Positions 22,203-35,448 of a stretch of DNA of 64,000 nt are shown here, in pieces. Position 1 is the first letter of the stretch; each line of letters begins with the position of its first letter. The stretch comes from Avena insularis (lineage: Eukaryota > Streptophyta > Magnoliopsida > Poales > Poaceae). The stretch is from the NCBI GenBank assembly GCA_023614405.1, contig CM042685.1, positions 91,316,684 to 91,380,683 of the forward strand, in the 5' to 3' direction. The translations under genes were made by a program, and so were the position numbers. The notes below the pieces were generated by a model, which worked only from the letters and a program-made list of their open reading frames with translations, was not told where the DNA came from and searched no databases.

Positions 22203-25200
22203 TGTAACATCCCGAATTTTTCCTAAATTTGGAATGATAAAATAAAATTATTAAGTTGATTGGATTGCTTAATCTTGTTGAAATTTTGAATGAAAAGAAA
22301 CTTTTGTTGTTGATTGATATTTTACTAAGCCACAGTAAAAGAAGAGGGTTACTATGACTACCAAGTTTTGAACAAACCCAAGACAATTGTTTGATTCTCA
22401 TCCGTAAACCTTCCATTAATACAAGTTCTTAAGTTAAATCACCGTTTGCAAACCCTATTTTGAAATTACAGAAAATACTCCTACAAGACTACAAACAAGG
22501 TATTATGAACCCATTTGTTTAAATATGAAAAATATTTCTATAAAGTGTCCTATGATGATCTACAGAATTTTAGAAAAATTTGGAGACAAGAATCAACTCT
22601 TTTGGGGATCATATCAAAAAGATATAAAGTAAATAAGAAAATAGAAAAGGAGAAAAGAATAAACAAAAAAAAACTAAACCTAACTGTTAACGGACCGAGC
22701 GTCCCATCCCACTCCCTCCTCTCCTCTATTTGCTGCCGCTCCCCACCAGTGAGCACCGCATAGCGTGGTGGGCCAGCCCAAAGCCAGAGCGTAGCAGCCA
22801 GCCCGCATACCCCTTCTATTTTTTTTATCTACAGCGGCTGACACCATGGTCCCACATGTCATCCCCAACCTCCTCCGTGTTCATCCCAAACTCCACCTAC
22901 CGACGAACTGCCCGAGAAATTCGGCCAACATCGGCCTTAATCCTTGCCCCCTTCTGCACGAATCTGCCCCCATATAAATCCTCTAACCCCTGCAGCCTTT
23001 TTCCCCTTTCGAAACACCCCGAAAACCCTAGCCCTGAGCCGATTCAGATCTCGCTGACGCCGCGCCATTGTTGCCCACGGGAGCTCGAGGTAGAGCACAC
23101 CGTCCACCCTGCCCTCTTCTTTCCCTAGATCCTTCCTCTTGGAGAATCGCCACCCCATGTCTGTTTCCCCATCCGCAGAACACTGAACAAGCGTGGGAGC
23201 TCGCCGGAGTTGGGCCACCTCCCACGATGCCGCTCATGATCGCCCCTCAAGAAGCGAGCAACGAAGAAGACACCATCGACCTCGCAGGATCCCTCACCCC
23301 GTAGTCTACACCCCCGTCTCCGGTGACCGCCAGAATCGCCTCCACCATCGCCACCTGGAACCACACCGCCACCGGTGACATCATTGCCGGTGAGGCCAGG
23401 AGGCTCCTGTTCGCGACCGTCGAATTCGAGAGGAACGGTGCAGATTAGAAGCTTTCCCGAACCGGTATTATCCAACAGATTTGCGCTTTGTCCGCCCGGT
23501 CGACAAGCTCGCACAGCGTCACCATCATCGCCAGATCAGCGGTCAATCAAGATACCATGATCAATTTGTTTAAATAGTTTCGTATTAAAAATAGCCAGAA
23601 ATTTTCCCAATCTTGTATAGTTCATAGAAAAAGATTTATAAGGCCAAAAATAGCAAATAATATATCTACAGATTCATAAAATTATGTAGAATATTAATAC
23701 AAGATTAGATCCTACTTTTACTGTATAATTGTATTGTAATAATTTAAATGGTTTAATAGACTTTTTAGACTAAATAAATCATAATAAATTATTTGTAGAT
23801 CCAAAAAATACAAATATATATGGATTCATAATTTCATATATGACATTAATATACTGTTAGATACAATTTTTGAAATATAAAAATTGTTGTATTAATTTAA
23901 TTACTTTTAATGGCTATTTAAATTATTAAATTCATAATAAATTATTTATAGATCAGAAAAAAAAATATATGTATGGATTCACAATTTCTCGTAGAATACA
24001 GATCCGGTCTTAGACATAATTTTTGACGAAGCAATATTTTAAATGAATTAAACTCCATTAAACGGTCATTAAATCATAGAAAAAGATTTACAACTCCGAT
24101 TAGGGTGAATCCAATTCCTACTAGTTTGTATCAATATCCTATATCCACTAAAGTTGGGAACCAAATTTAATTCGACAGTTAGGATAGAATTTCCAACCAA
24201 ACTATTAAAACCCCATTATAGAAATCAACATTTAATGATAAAATACCCTATTGCATTAAGTGATCTCATACATGCATCATATGATATATTAATGTTCATA
24301 AAACTAAATATAACCATTGTGTCATGTTAAATCATCATGCATGTTTGTGATCATTATTGTTGTATTGTATGTTGCAATGGTTTTGATAGGAATTACTCTA
24401 TTCCTGCGTTAGATTTTCCGAGAGTGCGATTGCTGCGGAGAAATACAATCAACACCCATATTATCAACATAAGGAAAGTTACACCACTTGTTCATAATTT
24501 TGTCCCAGTTTTGATTCTATGCATGTGATCTTCAAAATTCTGTAGTATGCATGTGTAGGATATTCTAGTATAATTTTTCCTTAGTATTATTTTGCAAGTG
24601 CGATGATTTTTTAGTATGCCATGGATAGCTCTATACTTAGGAATGTCCCTCCTAATAGGTTACCCCTGTTTTGCTTGCTTGCTATGCTATATACACAAAG
24701 TACTGTTGGGGGGGTTCAAAAGATAAAGAATTTTTCTAAGTATAAAGGCTCTCTAGAGCAAACTTTTCTTCTCAAATCCACTTCAAAATAAAACTAAGTT
24801 TTCTTCTGGGCGGAATGGTTGTCAGGTCAACGAGTGAGATTTTGGTGGAGGACCGCCAGAATCAAAGAAGTCCGCCATGTTTGAATTCAAGCTTCCAAAG
24901 GCAACCACAATACATTATGGGCTCTGTCTTGGCCTAGTACTTAGTGGGAAACCTCACCTGGGTACCAACATTTGGAGGTTCTTGCACGGTTGGATCCGGA
25001 AGGTAGAGGGGCTACTAAGGGAAAGCCTCGCCATGGTCTTGTCTGTAAAAGGACTTGATCGTGGATTGTGGGTAAAGTGCACAAACTCTCGAGAGTATTG
25101 CAATCTGATCGATCAGCCGTGTTCATGGAAACAGAACAACATTGAGCATCTGAAGGATGGAGCCTCTGAAGGATCTTCCTCTCTCTTTTCTAAACAAAAG

Positions 25201-25800
25201 TTTTTAAAACCCCATGGCGTGAGTAATATCGCCAATGGGTGGGAATTTGGGAACTTGGTGTGTAATATCCAAGTGTCGCTTGGTGCATAATATCCAAGTG
25301 TTTGGTTGTTGGACACTTGGTGCGTAATATCCTCGTGTGCAACTCGACCTTATTTTATCTAAGCAAATGTGTACAAAGTAGGAAAATCTTCTCTCCTTCT
25401 CTCTACTTAAGAAAACTAGCTTTGAGCAAATGAACTCTACAGCCTAAACTAGCCTTGCATGTAGAGATAGTCTTTTCTCTCCTTGGTGTAATTTGCCAAT
25501 ACATTCAAAGTATTGACCCAACTTCTTGGCTGCACGTTTCATGTGCAGAATTTCGGGGATCGTTGAAAGGTGCGCTAGGATCGCGGGTCTTTACTCAACC
25601 TGCCTGTGGCATTGATGGGACTCCAAGTTGTATTTATATCGCTTCTGTTGTAATAATGTAAACTCTGGATTATTCGATTCATGTAATAAAGACTTGTGTT
25701 CTACATGATATTTCATCGACTGTGAGTGCTAGCTATTGATCCAGGGACTAGCATGTTAATCGCAGGGACTTAGGATCCTTACCGATCCGAGGTCACTACA
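22203..25800 (+). repeat. 3' LTR of the Gypsy element
   Basis: It is 3598 bp long, homologous throughout to 14340-17991, and ends GGTCACTACA before the TSD AATCC at 25801-25805. Confidence 0.93.
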
Positions 25801-25805
25801 AATCC

Positions 25806-27093
25806 AAAGATATATTATTTAGAATTTTTGTCCAAGTATTCTATTTACTATGGATTTTCCAATATTAAAACATTATCTAATTAGTAAAGCAAAACCAGAA
25901 AATAAATTCGACCAGGTGGCCACGTGGCACTATGCTATTGGGTTTCGCGGGTGTGCTGGTCCGACGCGGTACTTGCCACATGGCAGGATCTAATTGGCTA
26001 GTACCCCTTCACTAGCACCATCTAATCTTAGCCGTGGATTCTCAATCTAACGGACAGGGGCATCTGCGACTTACAGATTGCAGTGATGATGGCATTGACG
26101 GTGGCAAACGGCTGCGATGCAGTCGGGTCGTGGCGCTCGGGAGGGCTCCGATGACCTTCAAGATACGCACAGTGCATGTTCCCCTCCTCCTCGCGAACTC
26201 AGCTTTAAGTCCGTCATCGTCCTTTGCTTCCTCAACCAGCGGTGATACTCCGCTGGTTGCCTTCGTTCCTGGCGTGGCTCCGGCGAGAAATCACGGGAAC
26301 TGTGAGGCTCTGAAGATGGGGTAAAAGGGGTGAGGCTACACAGAGATTTGAGAGGGACACAAGTGGAGAAAAATAAATAGAGGAGGGGGCTCGGAACCTT
26401 CGCTCCCGATCTCGACGGTGGCTTCCTCCAGCGAGATAGAAAATGACCTCGAATCGAGCAGCCCGGTGGTGGTGTTGTGAAATTTTTTTAGGGTTTTGAG
26501 GCGGCGGGACACTAGGGTTTATATGGGAGCGATTCCTTGGGGAGGGGCACGGAGTCAATCCCGATTCGGCAAGGTTGTTCGATGGGGAAGGTGGCCGTGT
26601 TTATCCTGGTCTCTGCGGGAGAGACAACGGGGTGGGACCCGGCTATCGACGTGTCATAGGTGCTGGAGGGCTGCACGGTAGACGCTGGCCGGGCAGCAGT
26701 TGGACCTGGCCAATGCCACAGAAGTTAAGGTTATGGGCTGGCGCGGGCTGGCCCATTTAGGTTAGGATAGTTAGTTCTTTTGTTCTTTTATTATTTTTCG
26801 TTTATTATAAACCTTTATAACTTTTTAATAATTAGTCAAAATTCAATGAAACCAATTTATATTTTTTTGTAAAAATGAGATGATTTACATTGGATCATAT
26901 AACAATCCTTTGTATAGTTTTTGGAAGGTTTGTTTTAGGAAACCCCTTCTTTGTCTTTATGTGACCATACGGGAAAAATAAATTAGGTTTTGATGATAAG
27001 GGTTTCGATGAAATTTTTATGTGATGCCATGATGCAAATCATATGATGCATGCTTCTAGTAACATCTTAATATACAAAATTTGGGATGTTACA
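25806..27093 (-). repeat. LTR 'M', copy 1, proximal part
   Basis: On the minus strand it starts TGTAACATCCC at 27093. It contains a 'catataaaccctag' promoter/leader signature near 26516-26525 and joins 14334 across the inserted Gypsy. It aligns with 31563-32862. The short plus frames at 26034, 26496 and 26575 lie in its GC-rich leader and are not supported as genes. Confidence 0.72.
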
Positions 27094-27331
27094 TCTACCA
27101 TCGCAATCTAAGCAATACAAGATGCATAAAAGGATTAACATCACATGCAATTCATAATATGTGATATGTTATGGCATTTCTTATTGTGCCTTCGATATCC
27201 ATATCCATAGCATGAACATGATATCCATCATGACCGGCGTAGCGGCAAAGTCAATGGCGTCGCTTCATGGTTGTCCTCCACCAACAACTATTACAACTAC
27301 TTTGATGAATAGACATGCATGTCTTAAATTT
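27094..27331 (-). repeat. Internal tail upstream of LTR 'M', copy 1
   Basis: This 240-bp piece abuts the LTR start and ends in a purine-rich 'gcgatggtaga' before TGTAACATCCC, like a polypurine tract. It aligns with 32863-33101. It is noncoding. Confidence 0.5.
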
Positions 27332-30300
27332 TGATGTTAATCTTGAATGAATCTACATGGACTTTTGATGTGATTCCAAGGATTTTTTTTAGGTATTTTG
27401 AATACCTATCTGATGAAATTAGAATCACCCAAATTGGAGTTGCATAACTAAAGTGGTGTATTTACTAGTGAATTAACTATGCATAGAAATGATTAATTTA
27501 CAATAATTTAACACGGGCTCTTAAATTAGGAACTCCTAGGGATTGTAGAGTATTGTTATACATGTGTGCTGTGAGTTGGAATTAGGTCAATACCATTTAT
27601 CGTTTGACCTAGAGAAATTCCTAAATCCATGTAGGTGCTGTTTTGGTCATTTTTATTACGGGCAATCTAGGAGGCAATTCAATGTAGGTCCAGGGTCACA
27701 TGCAAGGTACTTGAGGTACCCTCCAATAAAAAAGGATTAAAAACAAATGGACTTGTAAAACTCACATAAGGATTTATTTTGTAAAAAGGGTGCATCTAGG
27801 GGATGGGATTATTAAATTTATTTTTAGACCACCACTTGACCAGACATAAGTACAACATCTTAGAGAAGTCATGCCAGCATAAGGTAAAAATTAGATTTGG
27901 TCTTATAAAGTTATTTTCTATTTTTATTTTGAAGTAAACCTAACTGTCATTTTACAGATCTGCTCAATAAATAATAAAACGAAAGGTTGGGGGGCTTCTG
28001 GGCTCATATCGGAGGGTAAACGGGTCGCACGGCGCCGACTTGGCCCTGGGGCACCACCAGGCACGCGTCGTTGGGATGGGGCCCGCGCATCAGCGAGCGA
28101 GAGGGGCGAAGGGGTTTGGGTGGATGTGAGCCATCTAATTAATACGGGATGGACAACCCTGTGTCGTCTTCTTCTCCGCGACGTGTAGGGCAGGAGGAAA
28201 CCCTAGGGGAGGGAGGGGAGGCACGAGGATCTTACCAGCGAGCAGGAGAGTCGACGGGGAGACGCCAGGGCGACTCGGCGCACTTCGGGGGCCTTGGAGA
28301 TGGTCGGAAGGAGGGGGTTTGACGCCGGAGCTTGGTCAAGCGAAAATGGCCGCAGAGAAGCGCTTGGGAGCTCACTGGGTACCACACCTGGGGCATGCAT
28401 GAGACAGGGAGAGGACAGGGTTATATAAGGGAGGTCGAGCGGGTCTCCTCAAGGTGAAATGCAGAGGGAGAAGAGTTGGATAAGGAGGGCTCATGTCCAT
28501 ATCTGGACCATGGCTGAGAAGGAGGTTTTCTTCTTCTTCCGGCTAGGACGGAGCAAGTGGGAGGGAGGGGAGCTCAGTGGGGTTAGGTGGGAGTGGTATG
28601 AGCCAAATGGGGGTGAAAATACGAGCAGCGGCGCCCTCTGGCCTATTTAATAAGGGAGAGTGAGAAAGTGGGGGAAATGTCCCTTTTGGACATGGGTGAG
28701 GGGTAGAATTGTCTTGTCTACTTCCAGGTGGGGGAGATGAGGGGTATGTGGTGTCCTGGGTCGAGTGGGGGCAGAGAGGGGGTGGGGTGGTTACTGCAAG
28801 TAAATAAATGAGCAATATATGGGCATATCTCTCCCTCTCTCACTCTCTCCAAGCACTAAGGACAAAGAGAGGGGTGAGCTATAGTTGAGCTAGACCAGGG
28901 GAGTGTGGAGTTGTGCTGTGCCAGTTTGCAAGTGGTGGGTTTGAGGTTTTGTGGGTTTTTCATAAGTGGATTTCCTTAGTTTGCAAATTGGAGCAAAGTA
29001 ATGGTTATGAAGGATGTTTATAAGCTTGCATTGGACCAAGTGGGGAGATGGTACTGGTGTGAAGATAAGGGCAGTACTTCATCCTAGGAATTGTTTGGGA
29101 TTTTTCCCAAGACTATAGGTCCACTTATTATCCCTCATTCAAAAAGTGCAGAAATGATTTATAGAAGCTAGTGTGATAATTTTCCATTGGGCAAGGTGAG
29201 TTTTTGGTCTGAAATGGTTCTAAATACCATATCAGACATTGGGTGATTTTATTGGAATTATTTGGAAGGTAAAGTTTTTTTAAGTTATTATTTCATGTTT
29301 CTGCCATTTAAGAAAAAGGGCGAAAAGAAATAATAAATGATCTCAAAAATATTTATTTTTTATATGTTAAGGTAGGATATAATATGTAGTCATTAAGTAT
29401 GCCTTGAGTTGGCAAAGTACTTGCAGCAAGGGTGATATCAACTGACTTTCCTTTATAGGAAGGGTTTTGAGGATTTTGCCAAAATGGAAATTAAATAGTT
29501 TTAGATTCCAAATAATTATGGGAATTACTTGGAAAATGTTTATATTAAAGGTGGATGATATAAACTTGAAGTATCTATCATAACCAACCTTCGGTATTGC
29601 AAAACCAGATGGATTTTGGAGGAAGACCGGAATTTAGGACCTAGGGCATTGATATTTTTATAGCACCTAAACATGGTTGGAGTAGTGAGCTCATAGCTCA
29701 CCTTGATACAAGGGATAAATGTAGGGTTATACCAAGTTATATAGAGGATAATTTCATCAATAGTTGGGCTTGGATGTATTTGAGGTTTTCTAGAAGAGAT
29801 GGCAAACTTTGTTGAAAACAGGGATGCCAAGTCATGATGCCTCATAAACCATGTGGGTTTAAGAAGCACAAGGCTTCAATGGAAACAAGTGAAGGGTGGT
29901 TTGATAGACCATGGTTGGTAGGTCACAACTATGCAGAGGGTTGGTCAAGGGGAGATGGCATATGGATGTGAGCCTCTACCAAATAGGCAATGTGATAAGA
30001 TTTGCAGAAAATATTATTATCTTGACTATAAAACCATCATGTATAAGTGGTTCCAAGAATGGTTTAGACAAGGGAAATAGTGGGCTTTGGAAGTTCTAAT
30101 GATGTACTACAATATGGTTCAACTGCATTCTAAAGAATGCACACATATTGGGGTAGAGGAGGTTCCAAAGATTGAATATAGTTAAAGATTCCAGACTTTG
30201 CCAAATTTGGTAGATTTAGGGTTTTACACTAGAATGTGAGAGATGAGGGTTTTGAGATGATGCAAGGTTCCAATTCATCATCACGTGTATAATTATGAGG

Positions 30301-30730
30301 TGTTGAGTGAATGGGAATGATGCATGCTTATATTTGGTCTTCATTGAGTTGGAAACTATTAGAAGGGGTTAACCATTGATCCGAGTAAGGGATGAAAGGG
30401 TCACCTTAGTGACTTAAGTTAGGTCCAGATTTGGGTGGTTGATTCGAGATTGGTGATCTCTACTACTAGTTGGATCCTAAAGGATGATCTACTAGATCAG
30501 CTCTCTCTAGTTCCTAAGCAATCAAGGCAATCAACAGATCAACCTACTACTAAGATTACTATTAATCCTAGCTTGAGGTAAGGGGTATATTGTCTAATAC
30601 GCAAATAATTGCATGAACACATGAAAACAAGTAAGGAAAAATTGCAACACTTAATAAGAAAAAGTTTTTGTTCCCCATGATTTTTGCCTTTTTGACAAAA
30701 GATTAGGGTTGCTGAAATGTGGATGTTACA
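27332..30730 (-). repeat. LTR 'P', copy 2, nearly complete
   Basis: It runs from TGTAACATCC at 30730 (minus strand) to a TG edge on the plus strand at 27332, about 3.4 kb. 28026-30730 aligns with 10343-13038; 27332-28025 has no counterpart in copy 1. No gene is seen. Confidence 0.65.
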
Positions 30731-32862
30731 TGATCGAATGGAACACGAGGATATTACTCACCAAGTGTCCAAACAACCTAACACTTGGATATTAATCACC
30801 AAGTCTCCAAAATCCCACCCATTGGCGATAATACTCACTCCATGGGGGTTCAAAAAAAACTTTATGTTTGGAAAGAGAGAGGAAGATGCTTCAGAGAATA
30901 AGTATAGAGCTACTCATGGCATACTACAAAATAATCGCACTTGCAAAATAATACTACGGAAATTCTACCAGATCATGCTAGACATGCACAGTAGAGAATT
31001 TGAAGATAAAAACATGCATAGACAAAACTAGGAAACACAAACATGATCTCCTTAATCCGATCAACAATATACACAACAATACTCCTCGGCGCACTCCGAA
31101 CAATCTAACGAAACACAAACATAGATCTAATCACAACTTGCACAAAAACAATGCCATAGAAGTAATATGCATGCACGCAACATGGTAGTATGCAAGGATG
31201 ACAATTATTTCGACCAATATATTATTTTAGGTGTTTTTTTAGCTTAGGTTTGTCATAAGTAACAATTTCCCATAGGTTTCAATTATTTTGGTTTATTAAA
31301 AACTTAGATATGCCCATAAAGGGATTTATCCTTCAAAAAACCCACGAATTAGATCTGGAAGTTCTAAGCAAGATATTCCAACTCTAAACAATGGATCTCG
31401 TAAATACGAAGCCAACGCGACAACAATCAACTAAAATGGAGCTGTGGATAATTTTATATGAATTAAATACTCCAATCTAGTATTTCAAATCTACAAAAAT
31501 ACTACTGCAGTAAACTTGCAATTTCATTTTAGATCCGTGTTCTACACAATTTTAGGAATCGAAAGATATATTATTTACAATTTTTGTCCAAGTATTCTAT
31601 TTACTATGAATTTTGCAAGATTAAAACATTATTTAATTAGTAAAACAAAACCAGAAAAAAATCCGACCAGGTGGCCATGTGGCGCTACGCTATTGGGTGT
31701 CGGGGGTGTGCTGGTGCCAACGCGGTACTTGCCACGTGGCAGGATCTAATTGGCCGGTACCCCTTCGATAGCACCATCTAATCTTAGCCGTGAATTCTCG
31801 ATCTAACGGACAGGGGCATCTGCGACTTACAGATGGCAGCGACGATGGCATTGACGGTGGCAAACGGCGGGATGCGGTCGGGGGGGCTCCGATGACCTTC
31901 AGGATACACACGGTGCATGTTCCCCTCCTCCTTGCGAACTCAGCTGCAAGTCCTTAATCGTCCTTTTCTTCCTCAACCAGCGGCGATACTCCGCTGGTCG
32001 CCTTCGTTCGTGGCGTGGCTCCAGCGAGAAATCACAGGAACTGCGAGGCTCTGAAGATGGGGAAAAAGGGGTGAGGTTACATAGATATTCGAGAGGGACA
32101 CAAGTGGAGAAAAATAAATAGATGAGTGGGCTCGGAACCTTCGCTCCCGAGATCGATGGTGGCTTCCTCCGGTGAGATCCAAAATGACCTCGAATCGAGC
32201 AGCCCGGTGGTGGTGTTGTGAAATTTTTTTAGGGTTTTGAGGCGGCGGGACACTGGGTTTATATGGGAGCGATTCCTAGGTGAGTGGGCGCGGAGTCAAT
32301 CCCGATTCGGCCAGGTTGTTCGATGGGGAAGGCGGCCATGTTTGTCCTGGTCTCTACGGGAGACACAACAGGGTGGGACCCGGCTATCGCTGTCTCATAG
32401 GTGCTGGCGGGCTGCGTGGCGGCAGTAGTTGGGCCGATCTGGCTAGTTAGCTGGCACGCGTGCGGTTGGCAGCAGCGCTAGTGGCGCGCACGTGGTAGTT
32501 AGTTATGGGCTGGCGCAGGCTGGCCCATTTAGGTTAGGATAATTATTTTTTGTTCTTTTATTATTTTTTGTTTATTATAAACCTTTATAACTTTTCATAG
32601 TTAGTCCAAATTCAATGAAACCAATTTTTATTTTTTTGTAAAAATGAGGTGATTGACATTGGATCATATAATAACCCTTTGTATAGTTTTTGGAAGGTTT
32701 GTTTTAGGAAACCCCTTCTTTGTCTTTATGTGACCATACGGGAAAAATAAATTAGGGTTTGATGATAAGGGTTACGATGAAATTTTCATGTGATGCCATG
32801 ATGCAAATAATATGATGCATGCTTCTAGTAACATCTTAATATACAAAATTTGGGATGTTATA
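30731..32862 (-). repeat. LTR 'M', copy 2
   Basis: It aligns with 13039-14334 joined to 25806-27093. It keeps the uninterrupted site 'taggaatcgaaagatata' at about 31552-31569 and lacks the 460 bp found at 13203-13663. Its outer edge reads TATAACATCCC, a decayed TG terminus. Confidence 0.7.
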
Positions 32863-33101
32863 TCTACCGTCGCAATCTAAGCAAGACAAGATGCAGAAGA
32901 GGATTAACATCACATGCAATTCATAATGTGTGATATGCTATGGCCTTTCTTATTGTGCCTTCGATATCCATCTCCATAGCACGAACATGATCTCCATCAT
33001 GACCGGCATAGCGTCAAGGTCAATGGCGCCGCTTCGTGGTTGTCCTCCACCAACAGCAACTATTACAACTACTTTGATGTATAGACACGCATGTCTTAAA
33101 T
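32863..33101 (-). repeat. Internal tail upstream of LTR 'M', copy 2
   Basis: It aligns with 27094-27331. Homology between the two units ends at 33101, where Copia leader sequence begins. Confidence 0.5.
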
Positions 33102-33569
33102 GAAATTTAAAGACAACCATAAGGCTCCCGCCGTTTGTTAACTTACAATAAGGATCATTGCATACATCATATATAATCATAATCATGGCCATATCATATC
33201 ACAACACAAGCCCTTCAAAAACAAGTTATATGCCCCTAATTTTCTTTGCATGTTTTACATGGCTGGGGCTTTCGAATAAGAACCGTTCTAACTTATGAAT
33301 ATAAACCACAACGTTGATACAAGTATTGTCAAGTGCCTGTTGTGAATTAAATCTTCACTATGGTGGGAGAGACAGACACTTGTGCAATGCACGTTGCACG
33401 TTGATCATGGAGCAAGTCTCATGTACGATGACATGTAAAATTAGCCTGGACCGCTTCATCCCACCATCCCGCAAGATGCAAAATACACAAAAAGGAAACA
33501 ACAACAAAAGCATCAACGTCCATAAAACCATTTTGTTCTACTCGTGCAATATATCTACACATAGAGTCG
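33102..33569 (-). other. Leader of a BARE/Angela-like Copia element, truncated
   Basis: This noncoding stretch lies between the primer-binding site and the junction with the duplicated unit. No gag frame is reached, so the rest of the Copia element is missing here. The overlapping open frames on both strands (33314-33745) are not supported. Confidence 0.55.
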
Positions 33570-33581
33570 GCTCTGATACCA
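33570..33581 (-). promoter_or_regulatory. Copia primer-binding site, initiator tRNA-Met type
   Basis: The minus strand reads TGGTATCAGAGC beside an LTR end ...GAATCCTACA, the usual arrangement for the BARE/Angela group. Confidence 0.92.
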
Positions 33582-33583
33582 AT

Positions 33584-35349
33584 GTAGGATTCGCAGCATG
33601 GAAAACAAAAAAATTCTATCGCAGGAACACACAAAAGCCAAGATCTAATATACGAGATTGGTGCAACGAGTTTGTAGATTACTAACCCTTGTAGAACCAA
33701 AGAATTTAATGAGATTGGATTCTCATGTTTGATGTAGTCATTCACTTGTCGATTTCAAGATCCCGAAGATGATCCTTTCGGCGCCATGTTCCGGTAGCGC
33801 TTCCATAGTCGGTCACACATACGGTAGTCGATGAAGACCTTCCTCGCCCTTGTTCTAGCAGGGCAGTGGAGGTTGTAGATCTCCACGGAATTGCAACAGC
33901 ACGACGTGTGGTGGTGGTGGTGGAGAAGATATTACTGTAGGGCTTCGCCTAAGACGGAGCAGCTGTATGGAGGAGAGAGGGAGGAGCCTGGTGGCTAGGG
34001 TTTGCGGTCAGGGACAAGGGGCGCCCCATCCCTCCTCATATGGGTGGAGGGGTGCAGGCTAGGATTCCTAGCCCTGGCCGAGTCCTTCCCCAAGTCCTCT
34101 TGGCCGGTGGAAAGGAGAGGGAGAGGGAAACCTAATCCCTCAAGGTTTCCTTTCCTTCCTCCACTAGAACTTTGACTTTCAAATTAGGATTTGACTATTC
34201 AAACTACAGTTTGTGTCTCTCTTCCTTGTCCTTGGCTGACTTGACCTAGGGTTCCATGTGCCTATCCCATTAGGGTATTGTGCATTCCATGTACCCCCTC
34301 CCGGGGTGGTGGACATTCCAAAACATTCTAGAAGCTTCCGGTCAAAACACCGAAAACATTTCCGAACCCCATAAATTGACTTTCCTTATATGAATCTTAT
34401 TCTCCGTACCATTACGGATCTCCTCATGATGTCCTGGATCGAATCCGAGACTCCTAATAACATTCGGTCTCCAACTCATATACCATATCTACTAGACAAC
34501 ATCGAATCCTTAAGTGTGTCTCCCTACGGTTCGTGAACTATGAAGACATGATCGAGACACCTCTCCGATCAACAACCATTATAGCAATTTGGAAATACAT
34601 TATGGCTCCCACATATTTATGTGATGACTTCGTGATCGAATGAATCATTAACATATGATATTGTTTCCCTTTGTTGCGTGATACTTTACTTTTTCGAGGT
34701 TTGATCATCGGTATCTCTATACCTAGTTCAACCTCATTACCGATAAGTACTCTTTACTCGTTCGGTGATATGACATCCCTTGTGACCTAGTCACATGCTT
34801 GCAAGCAAATTGGAGTATATTCCACCAAGAGGTCCGAGTATATCTATTTGTCATATAGATGGACAAATCCCACTCTTGATCCATGTGCCTGAACACATAC
34901 TTTTAGAATACCTAATGTCACCTTTATAACCACCCAGTTAAGGAAGTGGTGTTTGATGTCATCAAAGCATTCATCCGATGATGGTGATTAACATGATCTC
35001 ATGGTCGAAGGATTAGGTTACTATGTATTTGAAAGCTTGTAGCAAACAAACTCTAAATGACTTGATCTTACACTAAGATTAACTATAGGAGTGTGTCCAT
35101 CATATCATTCTCCTAATGACATGATCTTGTTATTAACAACATCTAATGTCCATGATTAGGAAACCATGATCATATACTAATCAACAAGCTATTTTAACAA
35201 AAGGCTTACTAGGGACTCTTTTATGTTTACAAAACACACAAGTATTAATGTTTCCGGCTAAAACAATTATAGCATGGGAAGTAAATATTTATCATAAACA
35301 CAAAGATATAATAATAACCATTTTATTATTGCCTCTTGGGCATATCTCA
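33584..35349 (-). repeat. 5' LTR of a BARE1/Angela-type Copia retrotransposon
   Basis: It is about 1.77 kb, as in this family. On the minus strand it begins TGAGATATGCCCAAGAGGC followed by AATAATAAAATGGTTATTAT. It contains 'tctctatacctagttcaacc' on the plus strand (a string I associate with these LTRs) and ends GCGAATCCTACA. No second LTR is in the window. Confidence 0.88.
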
Positions 35350-35448
35350 AAGGGATATCCTGAGTAACAACAAAATAAAACAGATCCTAGTTAACTAACC
35401 ACCCTGATAAATTTACAAAATAAGAAGGAAAAGCATAGGAAAAAGTAA
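35350..35448. other. Unassigned AT-rich flank
   Basis: Nothing is recognisable between the Copia LTR edge and the unknown spliced gene. Confidence 0.4.

Larger units (their letters stand above)
14340..25800 (+). mobile_element. Complete but rearranged Ty3/Gypsy retrotransposon
   Basis: The element has matching LTRs (14340-17991 and 22203-25800) beginning TGTAACATCC and ending GGTCACTACA. It is flanked by the duplication AATCC (14335-14339, 25801-25805). An initiator-Met primer-binding site follows the 5' LTR and a polypurine tract precedes the 3' LTR. The homologous unit at 31555-31562 keeps the uninterrupted target. Coding remnants include gag, protease, reverse transcriptase and part of RNase H. 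Integrase and chromodomain are absent, and two zinc knuckles follow RNase H. The PBS and the '3' GACGAGATTCCTTTTAAGGG' context fit the Del/Tekay chromovirus lineage. Confidence 0.93.

Noticed and set aside
10343..33101. Reading the two 5.5-kb units as the LTR pair of one large LARD element with a ~0.7-kb interior
   Set aside because: Each unit contains two separate TGTAACATCC LTR starts. The would-be interior continues LTR P of copy 2, and no primer-binding site sits at the required place.
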